This document shows positions 51,917 to 59,143 of a DNA stretch of 64,000 nt, piece after piece. The translations under genes and the position numbers were made by a program. The notes beneath the pieces were generated by a model. The model did not search any database, had not been told where the DNA came from, and was given only the letters and a program-made list of their open reading frames with translations. Source of the stretch: an uncultured Collinsella sp. (GTDB lineage Bacteria > Actinomycetota > Coriobacteriia > Coriobacteriales > Coriobacteriaceae); contig UQHV01000001.1 in the NCBI GenBank assembly GCA_900540895.1, positions 151,748 to 215,747 of the forward strand. The letters are read 5' to 3'. Every line of letters starts with the position of its first letter. The first letter of the stretch is position 1.

Positions 51917-52102
51917 TGGGACGGAGTTTCCCAATCAAGGCTCAACCGGAAAGCGCATCCCACTTTTGAGCTGAATTCTGGGATGCACTTTCCGGTTGGA
52001 GTTCTATTGGGAAACTGTGTCCCGTTTTGAGGTCCTATTCTGGGATGCGGTTTCCCCGGGGAGGCCCATGGGAAAGCGTGTCCCATTTCGGCATCGTGAT
52101 CC
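51917..52102. repeat. Three-unit 62-bp tandem array of alternating palindromes
   Basis: Six 17-bp motifs start at 51917, 51946, 51979, 52008, 52041 and 52069. They alternate between TGGGAYGnnnTTTCC and GGAAAnnGyrTCCC types. Spacing alternates 29 and 33 bp, giving three units of about 62 bp. Sequence between motifs is only partly conserved (TTTTGAG..TGAATTC/CCTATTC recurs). It lies between the DUF4430 operon terminator and the gtrA terminator and has no ORF. Confidence 0.8.
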
Positions 52103-52145
52103 GTCTCGTGCGCTCTTATCGGCAATTATAGAAAGCTCGGCAAAC

Positions 52146-52182
52146 AAAAAGCCGGCTGGAACGTGATGTTCCAGCCGGCTTT
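52146..52182 (-). terminator. Terminator of gtrA-like gene 1
   Basis: GCCGGCTGGAAC (52151-52162) pairs with GTTCCAGCCGGC (52168-52179), followed on the minus strand by TTTTTGTTTG. Confidence 0.9.
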
Positions 52183-52206
52183 GCGTTCAAGCATATGTTC
52201 GGCAAT

Positions 52207-52614
52207 CTACGACCTTGCGCCTTCGAGGAAGAAGCGGCGGCTGAAGTAGTTGTACCAGGTGACCAGGAACGTGGCGATGGCCTTCATGGCCTGGTAGCCG
52301 ATACTCAAAAACGTGACGCCCACAAACATGTACAGGTCGTTGAGGCCCAGGCCAATCACCGACAGGATGGTGAAGATCGTGAACTCGCGCTTGCGGCTCA
52401 TGCCCTCGCGGTGATCGAACACGTACTTCATGCTGAGCCAGTAGTTGACCACAACGGACGTGATGAACGAGGCCGTGGTGCTCATCAAAAAGTCGAGGTG
52501 GAACAGCTCGACCAGCGCAATGAGCATGCCCCAGTCGATGCCAAAGGAGATAAGACCCACGACAGCGAACTTGAGGAACTGCTTGGTATGAGGTTGTGCC
52601 AGCGCCTTGCGCAC
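52207..52614 (-). CDS. GtrA-family membrane protein 1
   Basis: A GtrA-like protein of about 135 residues with four membrane helices (KFAVVGLISFGIDWGMLIAL; STTASFITSVVVNYWLS; FTIFTILSVIGLGLNDLYMF; AIATFLVTWYNYFSRRFFL). The NYxxSMKYVF loop and the final FSRRFFLEG are family marks. GtrA proteins are thought to help move lipid-linked sugars across the membrane. The frame is open to a TTG at 52695, but no ribosome site is visible there. The GTG at 52614 gives an N-terminus matching the neighbouring paralogue, so the start is uncertain. Confidence 0.82.
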   Translation of the reverse strand: MRKALAQPHTKQFLKFAVVGLISFGIDWGMLIALVELFHLDFLMSTTASFITSVVVNYWLSMKYVFDHREGMSRKREFTIFTILSVIGLGLNDLYMFVGVTFLSIGYQAMKAIATFLVTWYNYFSRRFFLEGARS

Positions 52615-52759
52615 GTAATCACATCCAATGCGTTTGATGAATCGAGCAGACGATACTTTAGAGCTTTTGAAAGCGAAACGTAAGGGCTTTGCCAAGAACT
52701 ATACGAACTCGCCAGATTTGCAAGAGCTAATCCGCAAACGTTGAAAAATTGCCCGCAAA

Positions 52760-52809
52760 CGAAAGGGGCCCGGGGCAACGTCACGAATGGTGAACGTTGT
52801 CCCGGGCCC
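52760..52809 (-). terminator. Strong terminator of gtrA-like gene 2
   Basis: GGGCCCGGGGCAACG (52766-52780) pairs with its near complement (52795-52809), followed on the minus strand by CCTTTCGTTTG. Confidence 0.8.
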
Positions 52810-52829
52810 TGCTGCGAGCGGATACGCCC

Positions 52830-53225
52830 TTATTTGGACTCTTCGCCCTCCAGGAAGATCTTGCGGGTCACAAAGTTATAGACCATGACCAGTGCGGTGG
52901 CGCAAATCTTGGCGATATTGGCCTCGAGACCCAGGCCGGCATTGAGGGCCAGCACAATACCGTCGTTGAGTGCCAGGCCAATCACGGACAGCACGACAAA
53001 GATAATGAACTCGCGGCGGCGGCTCATGCCTTCTTTGTGCGCAAACACGTACTTCATGCTCGCGACGTAATTAAAGATGAGCGAGACGATAAAGCCGCTG
53101 GTGTTGGCGATCAGGATGTTGAGGCCCAGACCGTAGTGGAGCAGATTCATGATGCCAAAGTCGATGACGGTGGCGATGACGCCGACGACGCCAAACTTCA
53201 TGATCTGCGCAAGGAGCTTTTGCAT
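52830..53225 (-). CDS. GtrA-family membrane protein 2
   Basis: A 131-residue paralogue of the GtrA protein at 52207, again with four helices (IMKFGVVGVIATVIDFGIMNLL; TSGFIVSLIFNYVASMKYVF; FIIFVVLSVIGLALNDGIVLAL; ICATALVMVYNFVTRKIFL) and the same HKEGMSRRREF cytoplasmic loop seen as HREGMSRKREF in its partner. The ATG at 53225 follows AAGGCAGG. It lies 78 bp downstream of fbp on the same strand and may be transcribed with it. Probable polyprenyl-linked sugar translocation, by family. Confidence 0.88.
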   Translation of the reverse strand: MQKLLAQIMKFGVVGVIATVIDFGIMNLLHYGLGLNILIANTSGFIVSLIFNYVASMKYVFAHKEGMSRRREFIIFVVLSVIGLALNDGIVLALNAGLGLEANIAKICATALVMVYNFVTRKIFLEGEESK

Positions 53226-53303
53226 GGTACCTGCCTTAGGGTGGCGCCGGGGCGCCGAGGGGATGACAAACCCAGAAAGTTTAGCCAATCCCCGCAGGCG
53301 CCG

Positions 53304-55220
53304 CTAGGCGCGCTCCTCGATAGCACCGTTTCTATATGCATCGAGCAGCTGGCGCAGGTCCTGGATCTGGCTGCGAATCTTAGCGCCGGTATCGGTGTCG
53401 CTCACCATGCGGCGACGGTCGGCCTGGTCAAAGCGATTGGTCTCGCTTTCGATGTCCACGTTGCGGGTGAGCGCCTCGGCAACGGTGGTAAAGGCCTGAT
53501 GCGACTTGAGGCGGCATCCGCGCGAGCTTGAGATGAGCGTGTAGCCGGCGATGCCCGTCTTGGGATGGTAGGCACGGCAGAAGCCACCGTCAATGACCAG
53601 TAGCTTGCCGTCGGCGCGAATGGCCTGCTCGCCTTTGGTGGTCTTGACCGGGGTGTGGCCGTTGATGATATGGCCGGTCGGGGAGCATGCCATGGGTGCG
53701 ACGCCAAACTCGCGCATGATGTCGTCGCAGACCGACGGCGACGTGGTGAGCGTGTAGTACGGATCCATCGGCTCGACCCAAGTGCTCTTATCGGCAATAT
53801 AGGCGCGCTCGAAGGTGCGCACCAGGCGTCCGCTGGCAGGCGAGTTAAAGCCGATCCACAGGTACCACATCCAGTCGAGGGCGTCGCGGTCGCCGGTGCG
53901 CCAGGCACGGCGGGCGATGTGGTCACAAAAATCGAAATAATCGCGACCGGCGTGCCAGGTGCCCAGGCAGTTCATGCTGCTAAAGGTGCCGTCCTCGTTG
54001 AGCGGCACGCAGCCGTGGAACAACAGATTGCCGTTGGCGACCTTGTACATCGAGCCGTGGGTGTAGAGGAAATCGATATGGCGATGCAGGTGATCGGCGG
54101 TGACAAACTCGGACACGAGTTTGTCGATGATGTGCTGCTCCTCGGGCGTGAGCGAATAGGGGTCTGTCGGGTCGACGGTGGGGAAGTCGTTGGTCGTGAG
54201 CGGCCACACGCTGCCGTCGGCGAGCGTGACCGTGCCGGTGCCATGGTCGATCTTGTCGAGCAACAGGCGGTCGGTCATATCGAACTCGGGATGGCGCTGG
54301 ATAATCTGGCCCTCGAGCTTAAAGAGCTGCACGTTGATGGCTTTGATCAGCGGGGTGATGGACTCGCCGGCGGTGTAGGTGGTGTCGGCGAAGGCGACAA
54401 GCTCTCGCAGGGAGATGCCGTAGTCGTTCTCGAGGATCTCGTAGTTGTCGTAGCGCAGGTTATTACGAAGCACAGTGGCGATGCAGGCGGGCTCGCCGGC
54501 TGCGGCACCCATCCACAGCAGATCGTGGTTGCCCCACTGGATGTCGAGTGAATGGTAGGTGAGCAGGCGGTCCATAATCTTGGCCGCACCGCCGCCGCGG
54601 TCGAAAATGTCGCCCACCAGATGCAGGTGGTCGACGGCTAGGCGCTTGATGAGCGAGGCGAGCGACTCGATAAAGTCGTCGGCGCTCGCGGTCTCCAGGA
54701 TGGACTCCACGATGCGCTCGTGATAGCGCACGCGATAGTTGTTCTCGTCTGGATGCGTGTGCAACAACTCGTCGATGATGTAGGCGTAATCACGCGGGAT
54801 GGCCTTACGCACCTTGGAGCGGGTGTAGCGACTCGAAAGCGAGCGGGCAACCACAATGAGCTGGTCGAGCATGGTCTTGTACCAGGTGGGCGAGTCCTCG
54901 CGCCGGCTGCGGACAAGATCGATCTTCTCGCGCGGATAGTAGATGAGCGTGCACAGCTCGCCCTTTTCGTCAAAGGAGAGCGTGTCGCCAAAGATCTCGT
55001 CGACATGCTCGCGCACGACGCCCGAGCAGTTGTTGAGGATGTGCATAAAGGCTTCGTATTCGCCATGCACATCGCTCATAAAATGCTCGGTGCCCTTGGG
55101 TAGGTTGAGGATGGCCGAGAGGTTGATGATCTCGGTGAATGCGGATTGCTCGGTGGGGAACTGTCTCGACAGCAGGCGCAGATACTTGAAGTCTTGCGGA
55201 TTGCGATCGAATGCGACCAT
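53304..55220 (-). CDS. fbp: Class III fructose-1,6-bisphosphatase
   Basis: A 638-residue class III FBPase, which hydrolyses fructose-1,6-bisphosphate in gluconeogenesis and is typical of Firmicutes and other anaerobes. It belongs to the calcineurin-like metallophosphatases: motifs FMSDVHGEYEAF, VGDIFDRGGGAAKIMD, QWGNHDLLWMGA and IINGHTPVKTTKGE are in order. The length fits the family. The ATG at 55220 has AAGGTG upstream and begins the usual MVAFDRNPQDFKYLRLLS; an in-frame ATG 45 nt earlier is unlikely. Confidence 0.96.
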   Translation of the reverse strand: MVAFDRNPQDFKYLRLLSRQFPTEQSAFTEIINLSAILNLPKGTEHFMSDVHGEYEAFMHILNNCSGVVREHVDEIFGDTLSFDEKGELCTLIYYPREKIDLVRSRREDSPTWYKTMLDQLIVVARSLSSRYTRSKVRKAIPRDYAYIIDELLHTHPDENNYRVRYHERIVESILETASADDFIESLASLIKRLAVDHLHLVGDIFDRGGGAAKIMDRLLTYHSLDIQWGNHDLLWMGAAAGEPACIATVLRNNLRYDNYEILENDYGISLRELVAFADTTYTAGESITPLIKAINVQLFKLEGQIIQRHPEFDMTDRLLLDKIDHGTGTVTLADGSVWPLTTNDFPTVDPTDPYSLTPEEQHIIDKLVSEFVTADHLHRHIDFLYTHGSMYKVANGNLLFHGCVPLNEDGTFSSMNCLGTWHAGRDYFDFCDHIARRAWRTGDRDALDWMWYLWIGFNSPASGRLVRTFERAYIADKSTWVEPMDPYYTLTTSPSVCDDIMREFGVAPMACSPTGHIINGHTPVKTTKGEQAIRADGKLLVIDGGFCRAYHPKTGIAGYTLISSSRGCRLKSHQAFTTVAEALTRNVDIESETNRFDQADRRRMVSDTDTGAKIRSQIQDLRQLLDAYRNGAIEERA

Positions 55221-55539
55221 GAAGCACCTTCCGATGTGGTTGGTAAAACTGACAAACAGCGTCAAACGTTTACCAGTATGCGCCGCTTTTGTTTCGAATG
55301 GGGATGGGAGGTCGAATTGTTGGCCGAACGGTTTGGTAAATCGATTTAGTTGAGGTAGATATGGCGGTTGAGTGGAGACGCAGGGTCGTTTTTTGCAGGC
55401 GCATGCCTTCGGGATCGATAGAGATGATGACGGTAAAGATGTTCACTATCTTTGCTTCAATTTGGTAAATAGTGGACATTTGTACCGTATTCACGCTTGC
55501 TGTGCAATAATTTACGCAGCAATGAGTAAGGAGCCTCAT
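55221..55539. promoter_or_regulatory. Divergent fbp/degV intergenic region with a long-spaced dyad
   Basis: 319 bp without a gene. ATGTTCACTAT (55439-55449) and ATAGTGGACAT (55469-55479) are inverted copies with one mismatch, spaced 19 bp apart in an AT-rich stretch upstream of the DegV gene. This could be a bipartite operator, but no regulator is known. Confidence 0.4.
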
Positions 55540-56430
55540 ATGAGTGATTTTGTCCTGACCTGTGAATCCGCCGCCGATCGAACCCGTGAGTTCTTTGCGT
55601 CGCGCAATATTTCTGTCGTGTGTTTTCATTACGAGATCGATGATGTTGTCTATACGGACGATCTGTATCAGTCGATTACGCCGGACGAGTTTTTTGCCCA
55701 GATTGCCGCGGGCGCCATGCCCAAGACGTCTCAGGTGAGCGTGGGTGAGTACGAGGAGTTTTGGGAGCCGTTTGTTGCCGAGGGTAAAGACGTGCTGCAC
55801 CTGGCGTTGTCGTCGGGTATTTCGGGCACGTATGGATCGGCCTGCGTTGCGGCACAGATGCTCGCGGATCGCTATCCCCAGGGCGGCAAGGTGCGCGTCA
55901 TCGATTCGCTGGCGGCGTCTTCGGGCTTTGGCCTGCTGGCGGAATGTGCCGCCGACGTTCGCGATAGCGGCGCTTCGCTCGATGAGACGGCAGCTTGGAT
56001 TGAGGAGCATAAACTCAACCTTCACCACTGGTTCTTCTCGTCCGATCTGTCGAGCTACCTGCGCGGCGGGCGCATTTCGGCCGCGAGTGCACTCATCGGC
56101 ACGGCGCTCAAGATTTGCCCGCTTATGACGGTCGATTGCGAAGGTGAGCTGGCGCCGCGTGAGAAGATTCGCACCAAGAAGCGCGCGATCTCCGAGATGG
56201 CCAAGACCGTGATGGCGCATGTGCAGGACGGCGCGAACTATTCGGGCAAGTGCATCATGTCGCACTCGGCGTGCCGCGAGGATGCCGAGGCCGTTGCGGC
56301 CCTGATAGAGGAACAGGTTCCGCAGCTCAAAGGCAAGATTGAGATCAATAGCATCGGTGCTCTGATTGGCTCGCATACCGGCCCTGGCACGGTTGCCATC
56401 TTCTTTATGGGCGACAAGCGCGTTGATTAG
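55540..56430 (+). CDS. DegV family fatty-acid-binding protein
   Basis: A 296-residue DegV-family protein. The N-terminus MSDFVLTCESAAD, PKTSQVSVGEYEEFW, LSSGISGTYGSA and the late YLRGGRISA and GSHTGPGTVAIFFMGDKR segments are family marks. DegV/FakB proteins bind a fatty acid, and in Firmicutes some present it to the kinase FakA. No fakA is nearby. TAAGGAG lies 6 nt before the ATG at 55540; the earlier open frame contains only intergenic sequence. Confidence 0.94.
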   Translation: MSDFVLTCESAADRTREFFASRNISVVCFHYEIDDVVYTDDLYQSITPDEFFAQIAAGAMPKTSQVSVGEYEEFWEPFVAEGKDVLHLALSSGISGTYGSACVAAQMLADRYPQGGKVRVIDSLAASSGFGLLAECAADVRDSGASLDETAAWIEEHKLNLHHWFFSSDLSSYLRGGRISAASALIGTALKICPLMTVDCEGELAPREKIRTKKRAISEMAKTVMAHVQDGANYSGKCIMSHSACREDAEAVAALIEEQVPQLKGKIEINSIGALIGSHTGPGTVAIFFMGDKRVD

Positions 56431-56456
56431 CGCTTTGCCCCTCAGCATTTCAACGA

Positions 56457-56491
56457 AAGAGGGCCCGCCTCACGTTTTGTGGGGCGGGCCC
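56457..56491. terminator. Bidirectional terminator between degV and the TIM-barrel gene
   Basis: AGGGCCCGCC pairs with GGCGGGCCCT. The minus-strand reading has a better T-rich tail (CTCTTTCG), so it mainly serves the TIM-barrel gene. Confidence 0.7.
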
Positions 56492-56501
56492 TGCTGTTGC
56501 A

Positions 56502-57593
56502 CTAGCGCTTCTTTCCGCGGAAGAAGAAGCCGTGCAGCGAGGGTTTGAGGCCACGGTTGCTTCGGCGCTCCTCGATATGATCGTGGATCGAAGCGACGCG
56601 CTCGATGACTTCGTCGGGAATCGGCACGTCAGGATTCATGTTCTCGACCTGGCTCACTTCGGCAGCGGCAACCTGGTCGATGATGGGCACGTCGTCGCGC
56701 GAGATAACGGGCGTGGCGTCTTCCTTCATCTTGCGGTAGCGCTGCATCATGTCGGTCTGCAGCTGCTGGGCCGAAGGCGGCGTCCAGATGATGGCGTTGG
56801 CGCCGGCCGCGATGGTCTCGCGGATGCTCTCGGGCGTCTTGCCGCCCGGCGCGATGAGCGGCAAGTTGGGGTAGTGCTCGCGTAGCTCGCGCAGGACCTG
56901 CGGTGTGTTCTTGCCGGCCGCGATGTTGAGGATCTTGGCTCCGGCGCGAACCTTGGCGTGGGCATCGTCATCGCAGCGCACGACTGTGGCGATGACGGGG
57001 ATGTCGGCCAGGTTGGTAATGTGCTCGACCATCTCGGCGGTAGCGGGGGAGTTGACCACGCAGCCCGCCGCGCCCTGCATCTCGGAGACGGCCGCCATCT
57101 GCACGGAGCGCTTGCCGGTGGTGGTGCCGCCACCAACGCCAACAAAGACCGGGCACTCGGCGACGGTCAGCAGCGCCTGCGTAATGGCCGGCTGCGGTGT
57201 AAAGGGATACACCGCAAACACGGCGTCAGCATTGGAGTTGCGGATGACCGCCACGTCGGTGGTGTAGATGAGCGATTTGATGCGGCGGCCAAAGAGCGTA
57301 AAGCCGCTGGCCCCCTCGATCTCATCGGGCATACGGAGGGCTGCCTTGCGCAGACGCCCGTCGATGGGCAGCGGCTCCATGGGCAAAAGGCCGTTGGGAG
57401 TTACGGCCACCTGGGGCTCGGTAAATTCGTCTGCAAGCTCAACCTCGGAGAAGTCGACCGAGGCGACGATGTCCTCGTGAACCTCGGCGGGAACATCGAT
57501 GGGGGCTTGGTCGTTCGTCGCGGCAGGCGTCTCGAAGGAGCTGGTGCCGACAAAGGCGTCGACGCGCTCGTTCAAATCGTTGAGAGAATCCAT
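56502..57593 (-). CDS. TIM-barrel protein of unknown function
   Basis: A 363-residue protein. Residues 1-100 are acidic and poorly ordered. About 105-285 look like a TIM-barrel of the KDPG-aldolase/ThiE/NanE kind, with TDVAVIRNSNADAVFAVYPF, CPVFVGVGGGTTTG, IPVIATVVRC, AKILNIAAGKN and a terminal phosphate-binding loop LIAPGGKTPESIRETIAAGANAI. A C-terminal tail rich in charges ends FFFRGKKR. I cannot assign a substrate; the basic end could bind nucleic acid or membranes. It stands alone between a terminator and a divergent small gene. Confidence 0.7.
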   Translation of the reverse strand: MDSLNDLNERVDAFVGTSSFETPAATNDQAPIDVPAEVHEDIVASVDFSEVELADEFTEPQVAVTPNGLLPMEPLPIDGRLRKAALRMPDEIEGASGFTLFGRRIKSLIYTTDVAVIRNSNADAVFAVYPFTPQPAITQALLTVAECPVFVGVGGGTTTGKRSVQMAAVSEMQGAAGCVVNSPATAEMVEHITNLADIPVIATVVRCDDDAHAKVRAGAKILNIAAGKNTPQVLRELREHYPNLPLIAPGGKTPESIRETIAAGANAIIWTPPSAQQLQTDMMQRYRKMKEDATPVISRDDVPIIDQVAAAEVSQVENMNPDVPIPDEVIERVASIHDHIEERRSNRGLKPSLHGFFFRGKKR

Positions 57594-57785
57594 GGCGGTC
57601 CGTTTCTATGTTGTGCGGTCGGCAGTGTACGACTGGCGTTGCGAGTGCTAAATCGTTTGACGAGTTGATTTTTCCCCGCTGCGCCATCCGTTAGACTGAA
57701 GGGCCGGCGAACGTGAAGGAGCTGTGGTGGCGGGAATCGAGGTGCTATCTTGAATGTCCCGTATACAAAAGAGAGGTGACGCGGT

Positions 57786-57956
57786 ATGGAATTCTCGGCA
57801 ATGTTGGGCTCGATTGGCCTATGCGTGGGCGCAATCGTTGCCGCCGCGGTCATCTACTTTGCGGTCACGGCCATTAAGGGCAAAAAGGCCGAGCGCAAGG
57901 AGCGCGAGGCACTTAAGCAGTGCCGTGACCAGCAGGACAGGCGCGCACGGCGATAG
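57786..57956 (+). CDS. Small single-pass membrane protein
   Basis: A 56-residue protein: MEFSAMLGSIG, a hydrophobic helix (about 7-27, LCVGAIVAAAVIYFAVTAI), then a highly charged tail rich in Lys, Arg and Glu with one Cys. GAGAGGTG lies 7 nt before the ATG, a strong site for such a short gene. Topology with the basic tail inside is expected. Function unknown. It is convergent with the methyltransferase gene, 24 bp apart. Confidence 0.7.
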   Translation: MEFSAMLGSIGLCVGAIVAAAVIYFAVTAIKGKKAERKEREALKQCRDQQDRRARR

Positions 57957-57980
57957 CTTGTTGAGTTTTGAATCCGTGCG

Positions 57981-59084
57981 CTAGCTGCGTTTTCGGACCA
58001 GGGCGATATAGAAGCCCTCAAAGTCGCGACTGGGCGGAATGGTCAGCGTGCCGGGCATGCCGTTGGCAATGGCCGAGACGTGGCCGGCGGCGATGGCCTC
58101 GGTAAGGGCGTTGCACTCGATGCGCGGTTCCTCACCGGCTTCGCGAGCGCGGCGCGCTTCGCTTTCACTCGGCGTGCCGTCGAGGGGGATGAGCTCGCAG
58201 TCCATATGCTTGTCGAGGGCCTCTTGCAGGGCATCCTCGTTTTCCTGCGGCAAGATCGAACATGTCGAATAGACGAGCGTGCCGCCCGGTTTGAGGGCCC
58301 CCATGGCGCGGTCCAGAAGCGCGCGCTGCGAGCGGGCGCACTTGACGAGCAGCTGCTCGGTGAGGCCGCGCAAGCTCTTTTCGTTGCCGCTGATGACGGT
58401 GCCCGTACCGGTGCAGGGGGCGTCGAGCAGGATACGGTCAAAGCGGAAGAACTCGTCAAGCTCGCGTGCGTCAATACGCATGACGGGCACGTTTTTGGCG
58501 CCCTGGCGGCCCAAGTTGGCCTCGAGCTTTTCGGCACGGGGAATGCTCATCTCGCAGGCGGTGAGGTGCGCCTGTCCCTGGGTGAGGGCGGCGATCTGCG
58601 TCGTCTTGCCGCCGGGGGCCGCGCACATGTCCAGGATGTCCTCGCCGGGCTGGGCGCCCAGGACCAACGGCGGCATCATGGACGACAGGCTCTGCAGGTA
58701 GATCTTGCCGTCACGGTAGATGTCGAGGCCCCACAGGTCGGAAACCTGGGCCTCGGGCAGGATGAACGCGTCCGGGTACCATGCGACGGGGCGGTGGGCG
58801 ATGCCGGCTGTGTCGAGCGCGGCGGCAATGTCTTCGTCGGTCGCCTTGAGCGTGTTGGCTCGCAGCGTGACCGGGCGCGTGACTGCGGCGCCAAAGCCCT
58901 CGATCATGAGCTCGGCATCGGCAGACGTGTAGGCGCCGGCAACCGTGTCGACCATAAAGCGCGGCAGGTCGGCGGCGCAGGGAAGGGTGGCAAGCTGGTC
59001 GGAAAGCTCGGTAGCGGCAAACTGCCTAAGCTTGAGCTCGGGCTTAACCTGCTTTTTCTGCTTACGACGACGCGGCTTGGACAT
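57981..59084 (-). CDS. RsmB/RsmF-type rRNA or tRNA cytosine-C5 methyltransferase
   Basis: A 367-residue SAM-dependent RNA m5C methyltransferase of the NOL1/NOP2/Sun family. SAM motif I is DMCAAPGGKTTQIA. The two cysteines of the mechanism are in LLDAPCTGTGTV (motif IV) and STCSILPQENE (motif VI). A basic N-terminus (SKPRRRKQKKQVKPELKL) probably helps bind RNA; no PUA-like C-terminal domain is evident. GGGAAGGAAAG precedes the ATG. It lies 59 bp downstream of metG on the same strand. The target RNA cannot be told from sequence alone. Confidence 0.93.
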   Translation of the reverse strand: MSKPRRRKQKKQVKPELKLRQFAATELSDQLATLPCAADLPRFMVDTVAGAYTSADAELMIEGFGAAVTRPVTLRANTLKATDEDIAAALDTAGIAHRPVAWYPDAFILPEAQVSDLWGLDIYRDGKIYLQSLSSMMPPLVLGAQPGEDILDMCAAPGGKTTQIAALTQGQAHLTACEMSIPRAEKLEANLGRQGAKNVPVMRIDARELDEFFRFDRILLDAPCTGTGTVISGNEKSLRGLTEQLLVKCARSQRALLDRAMGALKPGGTLVYSTCSILPQENEDALQEALDKHMDCELIPLDGTPSESEARRAREAGEEPRIECNALTEAIAAGHVSAIANGMPGTLTIPPSRDFEGFYIALVRKRS

Positions 59085-59143
59085 CCGTCTTTCCTTCCCG
59101 TCCCAAATTGGTTACTTTCCGGGCACGCTGCTGCTGCCGTGCT

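Noticed and set aside
51917..52102. Tandem array considered as CRISPR
   Set aside because: Repeats are short and diverged, alternate in type, have no unique 30-40 bp spacers, and no cas genes are nearby.
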